NCBI RefSeq assembly: GCF_000759775.1
Contig: NZ_BBMY01000001.1
Location: 62,001 to 126,000, forward strand
Origin: Escherichia albertii NBRC 107761 = DSM 17582
GTDB lineage: Bacteria; Pseudomonadota; Gammaproteobacteria; Enterobacterales; Enterobacteriaceae
Direction: 5' to 3'
DNA length: 64,000 nucleotides
The notes under the pieces: generated by a model
The model's input: the letters and a program-made list of their open reading frames with translations, nothing else
Told to the model about the DNA's origin: nothing
The model's database searches: none
Shown: positions 37,411 through 49,512 of the stretch, piece after piece
Layout of the letters: each line of letters starts with the position of its first letter
Position numbering within the stretch: position 1 is the stretch's first letter
Translations under genes and position numbers: made by a program

Positions 37411-38049
37411 TTAACTCCGGCCCAGACGCATTTCACGTTCTGCTTCAGTCAAGGAAGCAAGGAAAGAGTCGCGCTCAAAGACACGGGTCATATAGCCTTT
37501 CAGCTCTTTCGCCCCCGGGCCGCTGAACTCGATGCCCAGTTGCGGTAAACGCCACAGCAGCGGGGCAAGGTAGCAATCGACCAGGCTGAACTCATCGCTC
37601 AGGAAGTACGGCTTCTGACCGAAGACTGGCGCAATGGCCAACAGTTCTTCGCGCAGTTGCTTACGTGCGGCATCCGCTTCAGAGGCTGACCCGTTGATGA
37701 TGGTGTTCATCAACGTGTACCAGTCTTTTTCGATGCGGTGCATATACAGACGGCTTTCACCACGAGCTACCGGGTAAACAGGCATCAACGGCGGATGCGG
37801 GAAACGCTCATCCAGATATTCCATAATGATGCGAGATTCCCACAGGGTCAGCTCACGATCCACCAGGGTCGGAACGCTCTGATTCGGGTTGAGGTCAATC
37901 AGATCCTGAGGCGGATTGTCCTTTTCCACGTGTTCGATCTCGAAACTTACACCCTTTTCAGCCAGCACGATGCGGACCTGATGGCTATAGATGTCAGTAG
38001 GACCGGAAAACAGCGTCATTACCGAACGTTTGTTGGCAGCGACAGCCAT
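37411..38049 (-). CDS. sspA: Stringent starvation protein A
   Basis: A 212-residue glutathione-S-transferase-fold protein (thioredoxin-like N-domain about 10-85, helical C-domain) that binds RNA polymerase. It lowers H-NS levels in stationary phase and supports acid tolerance. It lacks GST activity. It is the first gene of sspAB. Confidence 0.97.
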   Translation of the reverse strand: MAVAANKRSVMTLFSGPTDIYSHQVRIVLAEKGVSFEIEHVEKDNPPQDLIDLNPNQSVPTLVDRELTLWESRIIMEYLDERFPHPPLMPVYPVARGESRLYMHRIEKDWYTLMNTIINGSASEADAARKQLREELLAIAPVFGQKPYFLSDEFSLVDCYLAPLLWRLPQLGIEFSGPGAKELKGYMTRVFERDSFLASLTEAEREMRLGRS

Positions 38050-38383
38050 GAAAACCTCCAGGTATAGTCAGAATTTTTACTGCTACCAGCCACCGGGTGG
38101 CCAGTCAGAAGTTGAGTTACCCAATGTAGAACTACTCTCATTGTTCGAAAATCAAACAAAAAATGAGCAATACCCGACATTTGGGCAGAAAATTGGATGA
38201 TAGTTTACCAGATTTTACGACCTTTGTGGTGAGTCGATGTCGGAAATGGGGAAAAAGAGATGCGCTTTAGTCTGAAATAGTTGACTTAATCCCTTATCAA
38301 CGATGTTGTTTTTGTTTTACCTGCCTGTCAGACGGCAGCAAAAAACACGTTTGCTGTTTTGATGTGGATTCAGGTTTTAGCCA
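38050..38383 (-). promoter_or_regulatory. sspA upstream region
   Basis: This stretch of about 330 bases between sspA and the rpsI terminator has no supported coding sequence. It is AT-rich and must hold the sspA promoter, which in E. coli responds to starvation. I could not fix a single -10/-35 pair. Confidence 0.5.
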
Positions 38384-38384
38384 T

Positions 38385-38412
38385 AAAAAAACCCGCCGAA
38401 GCGGGTTTTTTC
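38385..38412 (-). terminator. Terminator of the rplM-rpsI operon
   Basis: AAAAAACCCGC / GCGGGTTTTTT with a 4-nt loop gives a classical intrinsic terminator with T runs on both strands, about 32 bases after the rpsI stop. Confidence 0.92.
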
Positions 38413-38443
38413 GCAAATTGTATTCTGTCAGAGCAGAAAGCAA

Positions 38444-38839
<396 letters not shown>

Positions 38840-38851
38840 CTATAATCCCGA

Positions 38852-39367
<516 letters not shown>

Positions 39368-39498
39368 CTACCCCTTCGAATAGCCTATGCCAGCACACAA
39401 AAAGTTCTGGGAAAAAAACTTTCTTGTAACGTGGGGTCGCAGGATTATAGAGAAGTCAGGGTCAAAGATCGACCCCTTTTTGTGATTTGTGGCAGGTT

Positions 39499-40626
39499 TT
39501 ACCCCGCCAAATGCTCGCGCTTCAAATACTCTTCGCTTTGCATTTCTTGTAAACGCGACAGGCAACGCTGGAACTCAAATTTTAACCGCTCGCCTCTGTA
39601 AATCTCATATAAAGGCACTGCCGCGCTCACCACCAGCTTGACGTGGCGTTCGTAAAACTCATCCACCAACGCAATAAAACGCCGGGCTTCACTTTCCATA
39701 AGCGACGTCATGACCGGTACATCAAACAACATCACGGTATGAAACAGGCGTGAAAGCGCAATATAGTCATGTTGGCTACGGGCGTCGACGCATAGCGTAG
39801 CAAATGACACAGCCAGCGTCTGATTCTCAACGCCCATTGTCGCCAGCGGTCGATGATTGATTTCCAGCAATGGGGATTTTTCTCGCTTTGCCCCCGCCAG
39901 CGCCAGCCACAGTTTATCCATCTGTTCGCGCGTTTCATCATTGAGCGGAGAAAGCCACAGATGCGCCTGAGTGAGTGTACGCAGTCGATAATCAACACCG
40001 GCGTCCACGTTCATGACATCACAATGCTGTTTAATAGCATCGATTGCAGGCAAAAAACGCGCACGTTGCAGGCCATTGCGATAAAGCTCATCCGGCGGAA
40101 TATTTGACGTTGCGACCAACGTTATTCCGCGAGCGAACAGGGCTTTCATCAGGCCGCCCAGTAGCATGGCGTCGGTAATATCAGAAACGAAAAACTCATC
40201 AAAACAGAGCACGTCAGTTTCTGCTTTAAAGCGATCGGCAATAATTTCCAGCGGGTCGGTCTGCCCCTGTAATGCGGTCAGTTCTTCATGCACGCGTAAC
40301 ATAAAACGGTGAAAATGCAGGCGTTGTTTCCGCTCACCCGGCAGGCTTTGATAGAAAAGGTCCATCAGCCAGGTTTTCCCGCGTCCCACCCCGCCCCACA
40401 TATATAAGCCACGCACCGGTGTACTGCTTACCTCTTCGCGTTTACCCCACAATTTACCGACTCGCGCCATTAATCCACCCGTCCTCGCAACTGGCGGCGT
40501 GCTGCTGATTAATTCCTGGTAGATAATCTCCAGCCGGCTGACGGCCTCTTTTTGTACGTCATCGGGTTGATGGTTGCCCTCACTGAGGGCCTTCAGGTAT
40601 TGCGATGTTGGGGTAGGGCTTTGCAT
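39499..40626 (-). CDS. zapE: Cell division ATPase ZapE
   Basis: A 375-residue AFG1-like AAA ATPase that binds FtsZ and affects Z-ring stability under low oxygen or heat. Walker A GGVGRGKTWL is near 73-82, and Walker B is in VLCFDEFFVSDITDA. It is divergent from zapG and upstream of rplM. Confidence 0.95.
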   Translation of the reverse strand: MQSPTPTSQYLKALSEGNHQPDDVQKEAVSRLEIIYQELISSTPPVARTGGLMARVGKLWGKREEVSSTPVRGLYMWGGVGRGKTWLMDLFYQSLPGERKQRLHFHRFMLRVHEELTALQGQTDPLEIIADRFKAETDVLCFDEFFVSDITDAMLLGGLMKALFARGITLVATSNIPPDELYRNGLQRARFLPAIDAIKQHCDVMNVDAGVDYRLRTLTQAHLWLSPLNDETREQMDKLWLALAGAKREKSPLLEINHRPLATMGVENQTLAVSFATLCVDARSQHDYIALSRLFHTVMLFDVPVMTSLMESEARRFIALVDEFYERHVKLVVSAAVPLYEIYRGERLKFEFQRCLSRLQEMQSEEYLKREHLAG

Positions 40627-40819
40627 GATCTTATTGTTATTCCTTGAATAATCGGTGTGCCGTTGTTCACGGTTGACGAAAAAAAGGCCGTTCTACACTA
40701 CGCGATATGCTGTCGGGATTCCACTTCTGTGGAATTAACGGTTATAGTGGCATAATCAGCCGCAGGCATGGAGCCTGAAGCCAACACCCTACGGAAACAA
40801 AAGACAACGGGAGATGTTC

Positions 40820-41218
40820 ATGACCTGGGAATATGCGCTAATTGGGTTAGTCGTCGGCATCATTATTGGTGCTGTGTCCATGCGTTTTGGTAATCGTAAA
40901 CTACGCCAGCAACAGGCGTTGCAGTACGAACTGGAAAAGAATAAAGCTGAACTGGACGAGTATCGCGAAGAGCTGGTTAACCACTTTGCCCGCAGCGCGG
41001 AATTACTGGATACCATGGCGCACGACTATCGCCAGTTGTATCAACACATGGCGAAAAGCTCCAGCAGCCTGCTGCCAGAACTGTCTGCGGAAGCCAACCC
41101 GTTCCGTAATCGTCTGGCCGAGTCCGAAGCCAGCAACGATCAAGCGCCGGTTCAAATGCCGCGTGACTATTCTGAAGGCGCATCCGGCCTGCTGCGTACT
41201 GGTGCAAAGCGCGACTAA
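40820..41218 (+). CDS. zapG: Envelope/division protein ZapG (YhcB)
   Basis: A 132-residue DUF1043 protein with one N-terminal membrane helix (ALIGLVVGIIIGAV, about 5-18), a coiled coil (about 25-75) and a disordered C-terminus. YhcB links cell division and envelope synthesis in E. coli. The start at 40820 is chosen because GGGAG lies six bases upstream; the ATG at 40814 is too close to it. Confidence 0.94.
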   Translation: MTWEYALIGLVVGIIIGAVSMRFGNRKLRQQQALQYELEKNKAELDEYREELVNHFARSAELLDTMAHDYRQLYQHMAKSSSSLLPELSAEANPFRNRLAESEASNDQAPVQMPRDYSEGASGLLRTGAKRD

Positions 41219-41371
41219 TTTATTTTTCGGGCGCAGTCGTTGCGCCCTCCTCTTATCTCCCTCCCCGACTATCATTTAATTTGGCGTCTCATTGTTAGCC
41301 GTCTGAAAATTCAATAACATCAAACTGTTTTGAATCTCTTTTCTTATCATTCAGGTACGAGAGCAGGAATA

Positions 41372-42739
41372 ATGAAAAAACAAACCCAGCTGTTGAGTGC
41401 GTTAGCGTTAAGTGTCGGGTTAACTCTCTCGGCGCCATTTCAGGCCGTCGCGTCGATTCCCGGTCAGGTTGCCGGCCAGCCTCCACTGCCCAGCCTGGCC
41501 CCGATGCTGGAGAAAGTGCTTCCCGCAGTGGTGAGCGTTCGGGTTGAGGGGACAGCCAGTCAGGATCAGAAAATCCCGGAAGAATTCAAAAAATTTTTCG
41601 GTGATGATTTACCGGAGCAACCGGCACAACCTTTCGAAGGTTTAGGCTCCGGCGTCATCATCAATGCCAATAAAGGTTATGTGCTGACCAATAATCACGT
41701 AATTAATCAGGCACAGAAAATCAGTATTCAGCTCAATGATGGGCGAGAGTTCGATGCAAAGCTGATTGGCGGCGATGACCAGAGCGATATCGCCCTGCTA
41801 CAAATCCAGAATCCAGGCAAATTAACGCAAATCGCTATTGCTGACTCTGACAAACTGCGCGTTGGCGATTTTGCTGTTGCAGTCGGTAACCCGTTTGGCC
41901 TCGGGCAAACCGCCACCTCCGGGATTATATCTGCATTAGGTCGCAGTGGGCTGAATCTCGAAGGCCTGGAAAACTTTATTCAAACTGATGCCTCCATTAA
42001 CCGCGGTAACTCCGGTGGTGCGCTATTAAACCTTAACGGTGAATTAATCGGCATCAACACCGCAATCCTTGCCCCCGGCGGCGGCAGTGTGGGGATTGGT
42101 TTTGCCATCCCCAGTAATATGGCGCGAACTCTGGCGCAACAACTTATCGACTTTGGTGAGATCAAACGCGGTCTGTTAGGCATCAAAGGCACGGAGATGA
42201 GTGCCGATATCGCCAAAGCCTTCAACCTTGATGTACAGCGTGGCGCGTTTGTCAGCGAAGTGCTGCCGGGTTCCGGCTCGGCGAAAGCGGGCATCAAAGC
42301 GGGCGATATTATTACCAGCCTCAATGGCAAACCACTTAACAGTTTTGCTGAATTGCGCTCCCGCATCGCAACTACCGAACCAGGTACGAAAGTGAAACTC
42401 GGCCTGCTGCGTAACGGCAAGCCGCTGGAAGTGGAAGTGACGCTCGATACCAGCACTTCTTCGTCGGCCAGCGCCGAGATGATCACACCAGCGCTGGAAG
42501 GTGCGACCCTGAGCGATGGTCAGCTAAAAGATGGCGGAAAAGGAATTAAGATCGATGAAGTCGTCAAAGGTAGTCCTGCGGCTCAGGCTGGTTTACAAAA
42601 AGACGATATGATCATTGGCGTCAACCGCGATCGAGTTAACTCAATTGCTGAAATGCGCAAAGTACTGGCGGCAAAACCGGCCATAATCGCCTTGCAAATC
42701 ATACGTGGCAATGAAAGCATCTACCTGCTGATGCGTTAA
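41372..42739 (+). CDS. degQ: Periplasmic serine endoprotease DegQ
   Basis: A 455-residue HtrA-family protease-chaperone. The signal peptide is cleaved after AVA near 27. The catalytic triad His109 (TNNHVIN), Asp139 (QSDIAL) and Ser214 (GNSGGAL) is followed by two PDZ domains (about 255-345 and 360-450). The start follows AGGA; an upstream in-frame ATG at 41330 would precede the signal peptide. degS follows 89 bp downstream with its own likely promoter. Confidence 0.97.
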   Translation: MKKQTQLLSALALSVGLTLSAPFQAVASIPGQVAGQPPLPSLAPMLEKVLPAVVSVRVEGTASQDQKIPEEFKKFFGDDLPEQPAQPFEGLGSGVIINANKGYVLTNNHVINQAQKISIQLNDGREFDAKLIGGDDQSDIALLQIQNPGKLTQIAIADSDKLRVGDFAVAVGNPFGLGQTATSGIISALGRSGLNLEGLENFIQTDASINRGNSGGALLNLNGELIGINTAILAPGGGSVGIGFAIPSNMARTLAQQLIDFGEIKRGLLGIKGTEMSADIAKAFNLDVQRGAFVSEVLPGSGSAKAGIKAGDIITSLNGKPLNSFAELRSRIATTEPGTKVKLGLLRNGKPLEVEVTLDTSTSSSASAEMITPALEGATLSDGQLKDGGKGIKIDEVVKGSPAAQAGLQKDDMIIGVNRDRVNSIAEMRKVLAAKPAIIALQIIRGNESIYLLMR

Positions 42740-42828
42740 TGTCGTAAACCGGGCATCAGGCTAATGTGTGATGTCCAGTTGACTCGTGATATGCTGCTGC
42801 CGTTCCCTTTTTTAACGATGCCTCCATC

Positions 42829-43896
42829 ATGTTTGTGAAGCTCTTACGTTCCGTTGCGATCGGATTAATTGTCGGCGCTATTTTGCTGGTGGCGATGCCT
42901 TCGCTACGCAACATTAATCCGCTTTCCGTACCGCAATTCGACAGTACCGATGAGACGCCTGCCAGTTATAATCTGGCGGTTCGCCGCGCTGCGCCAGCGG
43001 TGGTTAACGTTTACAACCGCGGTTTGAACACAACTTCGCACAACCAGCTTGAGATCCGCACATTGGGATCCGGCGTAATCATGGATCAACGCGGTTACAT
43101 CATCACCAATAAACACGTTATCAACGACGCCGATCAGATCATTGTCGCCTTGCAGGATGGTCGGGTTTTCGAAGCATTGCTGGTTGGCTCGGACTCTCTG
43201 ACCGATTTGGCAGTGTTGAAAATTAACGCCACTGGCGGTTTACCAACGATTCCGATCAATCCACGCCGCGTACCGCACATTGGCGATGTGGTGCTGGCGA
43301 TCGGTAACCCGTACAACCTCGGGCAGACCATTACCCAAGGGATTATCAGTGCCACCGGGCGAATCGGCCTGAACCCGACCGGGCGACAAAACTTTCTGCA
43401 AACCGATGCCTCTATAAACCACGGTAACTCCGGCGGTGCGCTGGTTAACTCGCTAGGCGAACTGATGGGTATTAACACGCTGTCATTTGATAAGAGTAAC
43501 GATGGTGAAACGCCGGAAGGGATCGGTTTTGCCATCCCCTTCCAGTTAGCGACCAAAATTATGGATAAACTGATCCGTGATGGACGAGTGATCCGTGGCT
43601 ACATTGGCATTGGTGGGCGCGAGATCGCTCCATTACATGCGCAGAATGGCGGCATGGATCAACTGCAAGGGATCGTGGTTAACGAAGTGTCGCCTGATGG
43701 CCCGGCGACAAATGCAGGTATTCAGGTTAATGATCTGATTATCTCGGTGGATAACAAACCCGCCATCTCGGCTCTGGAGACAATGGATCAGGTTGCAGAA
43801 ATTCGCCCCGGCTCAGTGATTCCAGTCGTGGTGATGCGTGACGATAAACAGTTAACGTTGCAGGTTACTATTCAGGAATATCCAGCGACGAATTAA
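42829..43896 (+). CDS. degS: Site-1 protease DegS
   Basis: A 355-residue inner-membrane-anchored HtrA protease with an N-terminal membrane helix (about 5-24), the triad His96 (TNKHVIN), Asp126 (LTDLAVL) and Ser201 (HGNSGGAL), and one PDZ domain (about 255-350). Its PDZ senses unfolded outer-membrane porin C-termini, then it cleaves RseA to release sigma-E. Confidence 0.98.
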   Translation: MFVKLLRSVAIGLIVGAILLVAMPSLRNINPLSVPQFDSTDETPASYNLAVRRAAPAVVNVYNRGLNTTSHNQLEIRTLGSGVIMDQRGYIITNKHVINDADQIIVALQDGRVFEALLVGSDSLTDLAVLKINATGGLPTIPINPRRVPHIGDVVLAIGNPYNLGQTITQGIISATGRIGLNPTGRQNFLQTDASINHGNSGGALVNSLGELMGINTLSFDKSNDGETPEGIGFAIPFQLATKIMDKLIRDGRVIRGYIGIGGREIAPLHAQNGGMDQLQGIVVNEVSPDGPATNAGIQVNDLIISVDNKPAISALETMDQVAEIRPGSVIPVVVMRDDKQLTLQVTIQEYPATN

Positions 43897-43912
43897 TACC
43901 GGCGTTAAAAGC

Positions 43913-43943
43913 AAAAAAACCGGAGTCTGTGCTCCGGTTTTTT
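43913..43943. terminator. Bidirectional terminator between degS and mdh
   Basis: AAAAACCGGAG / CTCCGGTTTTT with a 6-nt loop, with T runs on both strands, lies between two converging stop codons. Confidence 0.92.
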
Positions 43944-43959
43944 GTTATTCGTTAATTCA

Positions 43960-45270
<1,311 letters not shown>

Positions 45271-45309
45271 TTTGCATAAAAATTCATCTGTATGCACAAT
45301 AATGTTGTA
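45271..45309 (+). promoter_or_regulatory. Tandem ARG boxes upstream of argR
   Basis: The first box, TTTGCATAAAAATTCATC (45271-45288), is close to the consensus AATGAATAATTATTCATT. A second, weaker one, TATGCACAATAATGTTGT, begins two to three bases later. They lie 25-60 bases before the argR ATG and fit ArgR autoregulation. Confidence 0.75.
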
Positions 45310-45329
45310 TCAACCACCATATCGGGTGA

Positions 45330-45803
<474 letters not shown>

Positions 45804-45824
45804 TCTCTATCCCGTCGCTATTGG

Positions 45825-45843
45825 CGGCGGGAAAATCCCGCCG
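45825..45843 (+). terminator. Hairpin after argR
   Basis: CGGCGGGA / TCCCGCCG with an AAA loop, 21 bases after the argR stop, followed by a pyrimidine-rich TTCCCTCTT. Confidence 0.65.
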
Positions 45844-46160
45844 TTCCCTCTTAACCGCCTTCCGCATCTCCCTGCGATTCATTTAACGAATAGTGCGTTT
45901 TATCGCGACATATTATTCACATAGTGAATACTTAATATCGATAACGCACATTTTGCAAAAATCCATATACCATTGAAATAATTAACATTTATTTTATGCC
46001 GCTCGTTTTTTAATTCTTTTCTGTTATAAAAATCAATATTTTTAACATTTAGTATCAACTGAAACAGTTAGTGTGGTATTAATTAGAGCAATAATTAGTG
46101 TATACTTGATTTTGTGATATGGGTCACGAAACAAAGGCCCAGCTAAAAGATTATGTCGAG
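45844..46160 (+). promoter_or_regulatory. AT-rich yhcN upstream region
   Basis: About 317 bases with no supported gene. It is very AT-rich from 45900 to 46110. TATACT near 46099-46104 is the best -10 candidate for yhcN. The length and composition suggest nucleoid-protein control, but no specific site is certain. Confidence 0.45.
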
Positions 46161-46424
46161 GTGAAAATCAAAACCGCTGTTACTGCATTAAGTGTACTTT
46201 CTGTTCTCTCTTTCGGCGCATTCGCTGCCGACTCCATTGATGCTGCCCAGGCACAGAATCGTGAACCAATCGGTACTGTATCCGTCAGCGGTGTAGCGTC
46301 CTCTCCAATGGATATGCGTGAGATGCTGAACAAAAAAGCAGAAGAGAAAGGTGCAACGGCCTACCAGATTACTGAAGCTCGCAGCGGTGATACCTGGCAC
46401 GCTACGGCAGAATTGTACAAGTAA
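46161..46424 (+). CDS. yhcN: YhcN-family (BhsA/McbA-like) periplasmic stress protein
   Basis: An 87-residue protein: signal peptide (VKIKTAVTALSVLSVLSFGAFA, cleavage after AFA near 22) and a DUF1471 domain (GTVSVSGVASSPMDMREMLNKKAEEKGATAYQITEA). Family members such as BhsA and McbA act in stress response and biofilm formation. The start is not clear: the codon that places the signal peptide correctly is GTG at 46161, but the GAGG just before it is too close to serve as its Shine-Dalgarno. An in-frame ATG at 46119 would add 14 polar residues before the signal. Confidence 0.85.
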   Translation: MKIKTAVTALSVLSVLSFGAFAADSIDAAQAQNREPIGTVSVSGVASSPMDMREMLNKKAEEKGATAYQITEARSGDTWHATAELYK

Positions 46425-46450
46425 CCCCCAACCGTCTGTCCGACGATATT

Positions 46451-46474
46451 GCCCCCGGTTCGGGGGCTTTTTTT
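46451..46474 (+). terminator. Terminator after yhcN
   Basis: GCCCCCG / CGGGGGC stem with a short loop followed by seven T, the standard intrinsic terminator form, between converging yhcN and yhcO. Confidence 0.93.
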
Positions 46475-46477
46475 ACG

Positions 46478-46750
46478 CTAATGGCGAACATTAAAACGCA
46501 AATGCCCTTCCAGCTCTTCTTCCGCCTCATCAAACAGCAATATTAACGCCCCAAAACGCCGACGCGTTTTCTCCCCCAGATGAACAAATTCGATCTCCAG
46601 TGGTAACGGCAGGACATCATTCATTAATACATCCCACAGTGAGTCGAGATCGCTAACTTGTTCTTTCGCCAGACCAAAGGTTTGATTAAAGTCGCGATAG
46701 AAATCTTCCTGACTCTCGATCTCATCAAAATCAAAGGTATAGATATTCAT
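46478..46750 (-). CDS. yhcO: Barstar-family protein YhcO
   Basis: A 90-residue barstar-like (ribonuclease inhibitor fold) protein, beginning [27 protein letters not shown]. No barnase-type RNase is encoded next to it, so its partner is unknown. It is a single gene converging on yhcN. Confidence 0.9.
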   Translation of the reverse strand: MNIYTFDFDEIESQEDFYRDFNQTFGLAKEQVSDLDSLWDVLMNDVLPLPLEIEFVHLGEKTRRRFGALILLFDEAEEELEGHLRFNVRH

Positions 46751-46810
46751 CTGTTACCACCGTCACGTTTCGCGGCCAGTTCAGCCGATCATCGCTAAGT
46801 ATAGACATGA

Positions 46811-46837
46811 AAAAACCGACGCTTTTGGCGTCGGTTT
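46811..46837 (-). terminator. Terminator-like hairpin downstream of aaeXAB
   Basis: AAACCGACGC / GCGTCGGTTT with a TTTTG loop; on the minus strand it is followed by a T run. It lies beyond the REP array from aaeB. Related CCGACACC...GCGTCGG hairpins recur at each unit boundary of the array. Confidence 0.7.
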
Positions 46838-47539
46838 CAGAGTGCTGACAAAGTTGCGCTTTGTTCATGCCGGATGCGGCGTGAATGCCTTATCCGGCCT
46901 ACCGGGGCGTGCCAATTCAATATAATGCAATTCCCTTGCAGGCCTGATAAACGTAGCGCATCAGGCAATTTGCAGTATGTCTGCAATATCAACCGACACC
47001 TTTTAGCGTCGGCTTCAGAGTGCTGACAACGTGCGCTTTGTTCATGCCGGATGCGGCGTGAACGCCTTAATCCGGCCTACCGGGGTGTGCCAATTCAATA
47101 TAATGCAATTCCCTTGTAGGCCTGATAAGCGTAGCGCATCAGGCAATTTACAGTATGTCTGCAATATCAACCGACACCTTTTAGCGTCGGCTTCAGAGTG
47201 CTGACAACGTGTGCTTTGTTCATGCCGGATGCGGCGTGAACGCCTTATCCGGCCTACCAGGGTGTGCAAATTCAATATAATGCAATTCCCTTGTAGGCCT
47301 GATAAGCGTAGCGCATCAGGCAATCTGGAGTCTGTCTGCAATATCAACCGACACCTTTTGGCGTCGGTTTCAGAGTGCTGACAACGTGCGCTTTGTTCAT
47401 GCCGGATGCGGCGTGAACGCCTTATCCGGCCTACCAGGATGTGCAAATTCAATATAATGCAATTCCCTTGCAGGCCTGATAAGCGTAGCGCATCAGGCAA
47501 TCTGGAGTCTGTCTGCAATATCAACCAACACCTTTTGGC
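46836..47539. repeat. Tandem array of four ~178-bp REP/BIME units
   Basis: TTCAGAGTGCTGACA starts at 46836, 47014, 47192 and 47369, giving periods of 178, 178 and 177 bp; the last unit runs to the aaeB stop. Each unit has a GCCGGATGCGGCGTGAA-type REP, a linker with AATTCAATATAATGCAATTC, a second REP (GCCTGATAA[GA]CGTAGCGCATC) and a hairpin CCGACACC...GCGTCGG. Units are nearly identical, differing at scattered bases. No gene is present: the long open frame across units 2-4 is a product of the repeat, with a 59-residue period. Confidence 0.93.
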
Positions 47540-49507
47540 TTAATTATCGGTTAGCGCGTGCTGGTATTTATGCAGCATGCCCGCCAGCCGATGCACCGAT
47601 TCTGTGACCTGCGGCGGCGCCTGCCAGATGCGTAGCTTTTCCTGGTAAATATCCAGTTCCTCCAGCAACTGGCTAAAGTAACGACGGCGTTTGTCATCAC
47701 TGCGAGCTGCAATAACGTGGTCCGCAGTCCGTCTCATTTGCCGATGAAATGCCGATAAGTCTTCATTTATCGGCACCGGCGCATCGCGCAGTCGCTGGTG
47801 AGCGATAATCATCGTTAATGCCAGACGAAATTTCGGCAAATCGCCGGGGAATTTATTCATCAGCAAAAACAACTGTTGATAAAGCGCCGGAAGATGGTTC
47901 TCTTTGCGCCGCACAACGTTGGTGGTCATCGCGGAAACAGCCGCAGAGACAAACTGATTAAGCAATACACGTCCAGTCCGATCGCGCGATTTATCCCGTA
48001 CCAGCAGAATAACAATAAACGCCAACACACAGCCGACGATTTGCCCTAATGCACTGTCGAGGAATTGACTAAACTGGAAGGTCATCGGGTTATCCAGCAC
48101 GATAATATTTATGGTGCTGGCCAACGCCCCCATCGATCCCAGTCGCCGCTTCTGCACTTCAATGCCGAGAAAAAATCCCAGCACTGCCAGACTTAAGCAC
48201 AACAGCAACATACTTTGTTGCGTATTGGGAATGATCACCAAAAAGTAGAGTAATCCCAACGGCAGCGCCGCCAGCGTCCCGTAGATAAAGTCGATCGCCA
48301 CCATACGCGGATTCGGTAAACGCATCGCCAACGAGGTGACCACTGCTATCATCACCATTGCGCCGCTGCCGGAAGTCCAGCCAGTCCACAGCCAGAACAA
48401 CGTTCCCAGAACACAGGAAAGCGTGGTGCGCCAGAAATTGACCATCGCATGATGGCGTTCAGCAGACTCAACCTTCACTTCTGGCTCACCTTGCAGAATC
48501 TCTTCTTCGGTAGCGTTAATTTTTGTATTGCTGACGACACCACGCTTAAGTAACTGATAACGAGTTGCCGCCGCTACCCAGCTATAAATGGTGATGGGCG
48601 TTTCGCGCTCCCCGGTCCAGGCAATCACCCGCCTTAGGCGTTTAAGCTGCCTGTGAACGTCCTGCGCGGTTTCTACTGGCGTGTCAAAAAATTCACGGAA
48701 AGTATCGGTAATCAGTTCAGGGCGCGTATTCTGAATAAGATAAGTTTCACAGGACTGAGTGATCAGCGTAAGCGACAGTGTATTGATCGCTTTTAAGCGT
48801 CGATTGGCGCGTGCCCAGCGGGAGGACTCCATATTCAGGTTGCTACGCATCCCTTGCAGAGCTGTGGTCCGACGGACCAGATCCCCCCAGGCTTTATCAA
48901 CAACCTCGCCATCGCCATGTTTGATGCACAACTGCATTAGTTGATATTGCGCGACCAGCAAACTTTCCAGTTCGCGATCCACTTCTTGCTTGATCGAGCG
49001 TGGAGAAAAGAGTAAATCCGCCACAATGGCACACACAATGCCAATGACAATTTCGCTGCAACGTTCAACGGCAAACTGCGGGGCCAGCAGCGGTTCCGGT
49101 TGAATGGTGATCACAATGATCAACGCCGTATAACCGGCAAGCCCCCACGCGTAGGAGTTTTCAACCCGAACCAGCGAGGAGATCCACGTACAAAACCCGG
49201 CCCAGATACAGCACACCAGGATCATCAACAATGGCGCGCGGATCATCGCAATAATGATCACTAGTCCAGCAATACAGCCAATAAAAGTGCCGATAATTCG
49301 CAAAAAGCCGCGATAACGAATAGCGCCAGAATAAGGTTCACCGCCAGCTGCGAAGGCCGGGCCTGCAGCAACAATCGCCGCCGTCAGCACCGCCCAGCGT
49401 GGCGTTTCGAGCTGAAAGTGAAAACCAACAAACAACGCCAGTACGATAGCGGTCGCCAGTTTAACCGCAAAGCGAATGTGCTGGTTAGCGATAGAGAAAA
49501 TGCCCAT
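47540..49507 (-). CDS. aaeB: p-Hydroxybenzoic acid efflux pump subunit AaeB
   Basis: A 655-residue aromatic acid exporter (FUSC/ArAE family) with two blocks of membrane segments (about 10-165 and 360-500), each followed by a cytoplasmic region. It works with the periplasmic adaptor AaeA to export aromatic carboxylic acids. It lies 5 bp after aaeA. Its stop codon abuts the last unit of the REP array. Confidence 0.96.
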   Translation of the reverse strand: MGIFSIANQHIRFAVKLATAIVLALFVGFHFQLETPRWAVLTAAIVAAGPAFAAGGEPYSGAIRYRGFLRIIGTFIGCIAGLVIIIAMIRAPLLMILVCCIWAGFCTWISSLVRVENSYAWGLAGYTALIIVITIQPEPLLAPQFAVERCSEIVIGIVCAIVADLLFSPRSIKQEVDRELESLLVAQYQLMQLCIKHGDGEVVDKAWGDLVRRTTALQGMRSNLNMESSRWARANRRLKAINTLSLTLITQSCETYLIQNTRPELITDTFREFFDTPVETAQDVHRQLKRLRRVIAWTGERETPITIYSWVAAATRYQLLKRGVVSNTKINATEEEILQGEPEVKVESAERHHAMVNFWRTTLSCVLGTLFWLWTGWTSGSGAMVMIAVVTSLAMRLPNPRMVAIDFIYGTLAALPLGLLYFLVIIPNTQQSMLLLCLSLAVLGFFLGIEVQKRRLGSMGALASTINIIVLDNPMTFQFSQFLDSALGQIVGCVLAFIVILLVRDKSRDRTGRVLLNQFVSAAVSAMTTNVVRRKENHLPALYQQLFLLMNKFPGDLPKFRLALTMIIAHQRLRDAPVPINEDLSAFHRQMRRTADHVIAARSDDKRRRYFSQLLEELDIYQEKLRIWQAPPQVTESVHRLAGMLHKYQHALTDN

Positions 49508-49512
49508 CGTGA

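Noticed and set aside
41980-42486. 168-codon minus-strand frame in degQ
   Set aside because: It is antisense to the protease and PDZ1 regions; the parallel frame in degS arises from the same conserved motifs.
46478-46750. yhcO as antitoxin of a local barnase-type toxin
   Set aside because: The barstar fold is clear, but no RNase-like gene lies next to it in this window.
46836-47539. Possible CRISPR array
   Set aside because: The repeat unit is about 178 bp with no short repeat/spacer pattern; it is a tandem REP composite and there are no cas genes.
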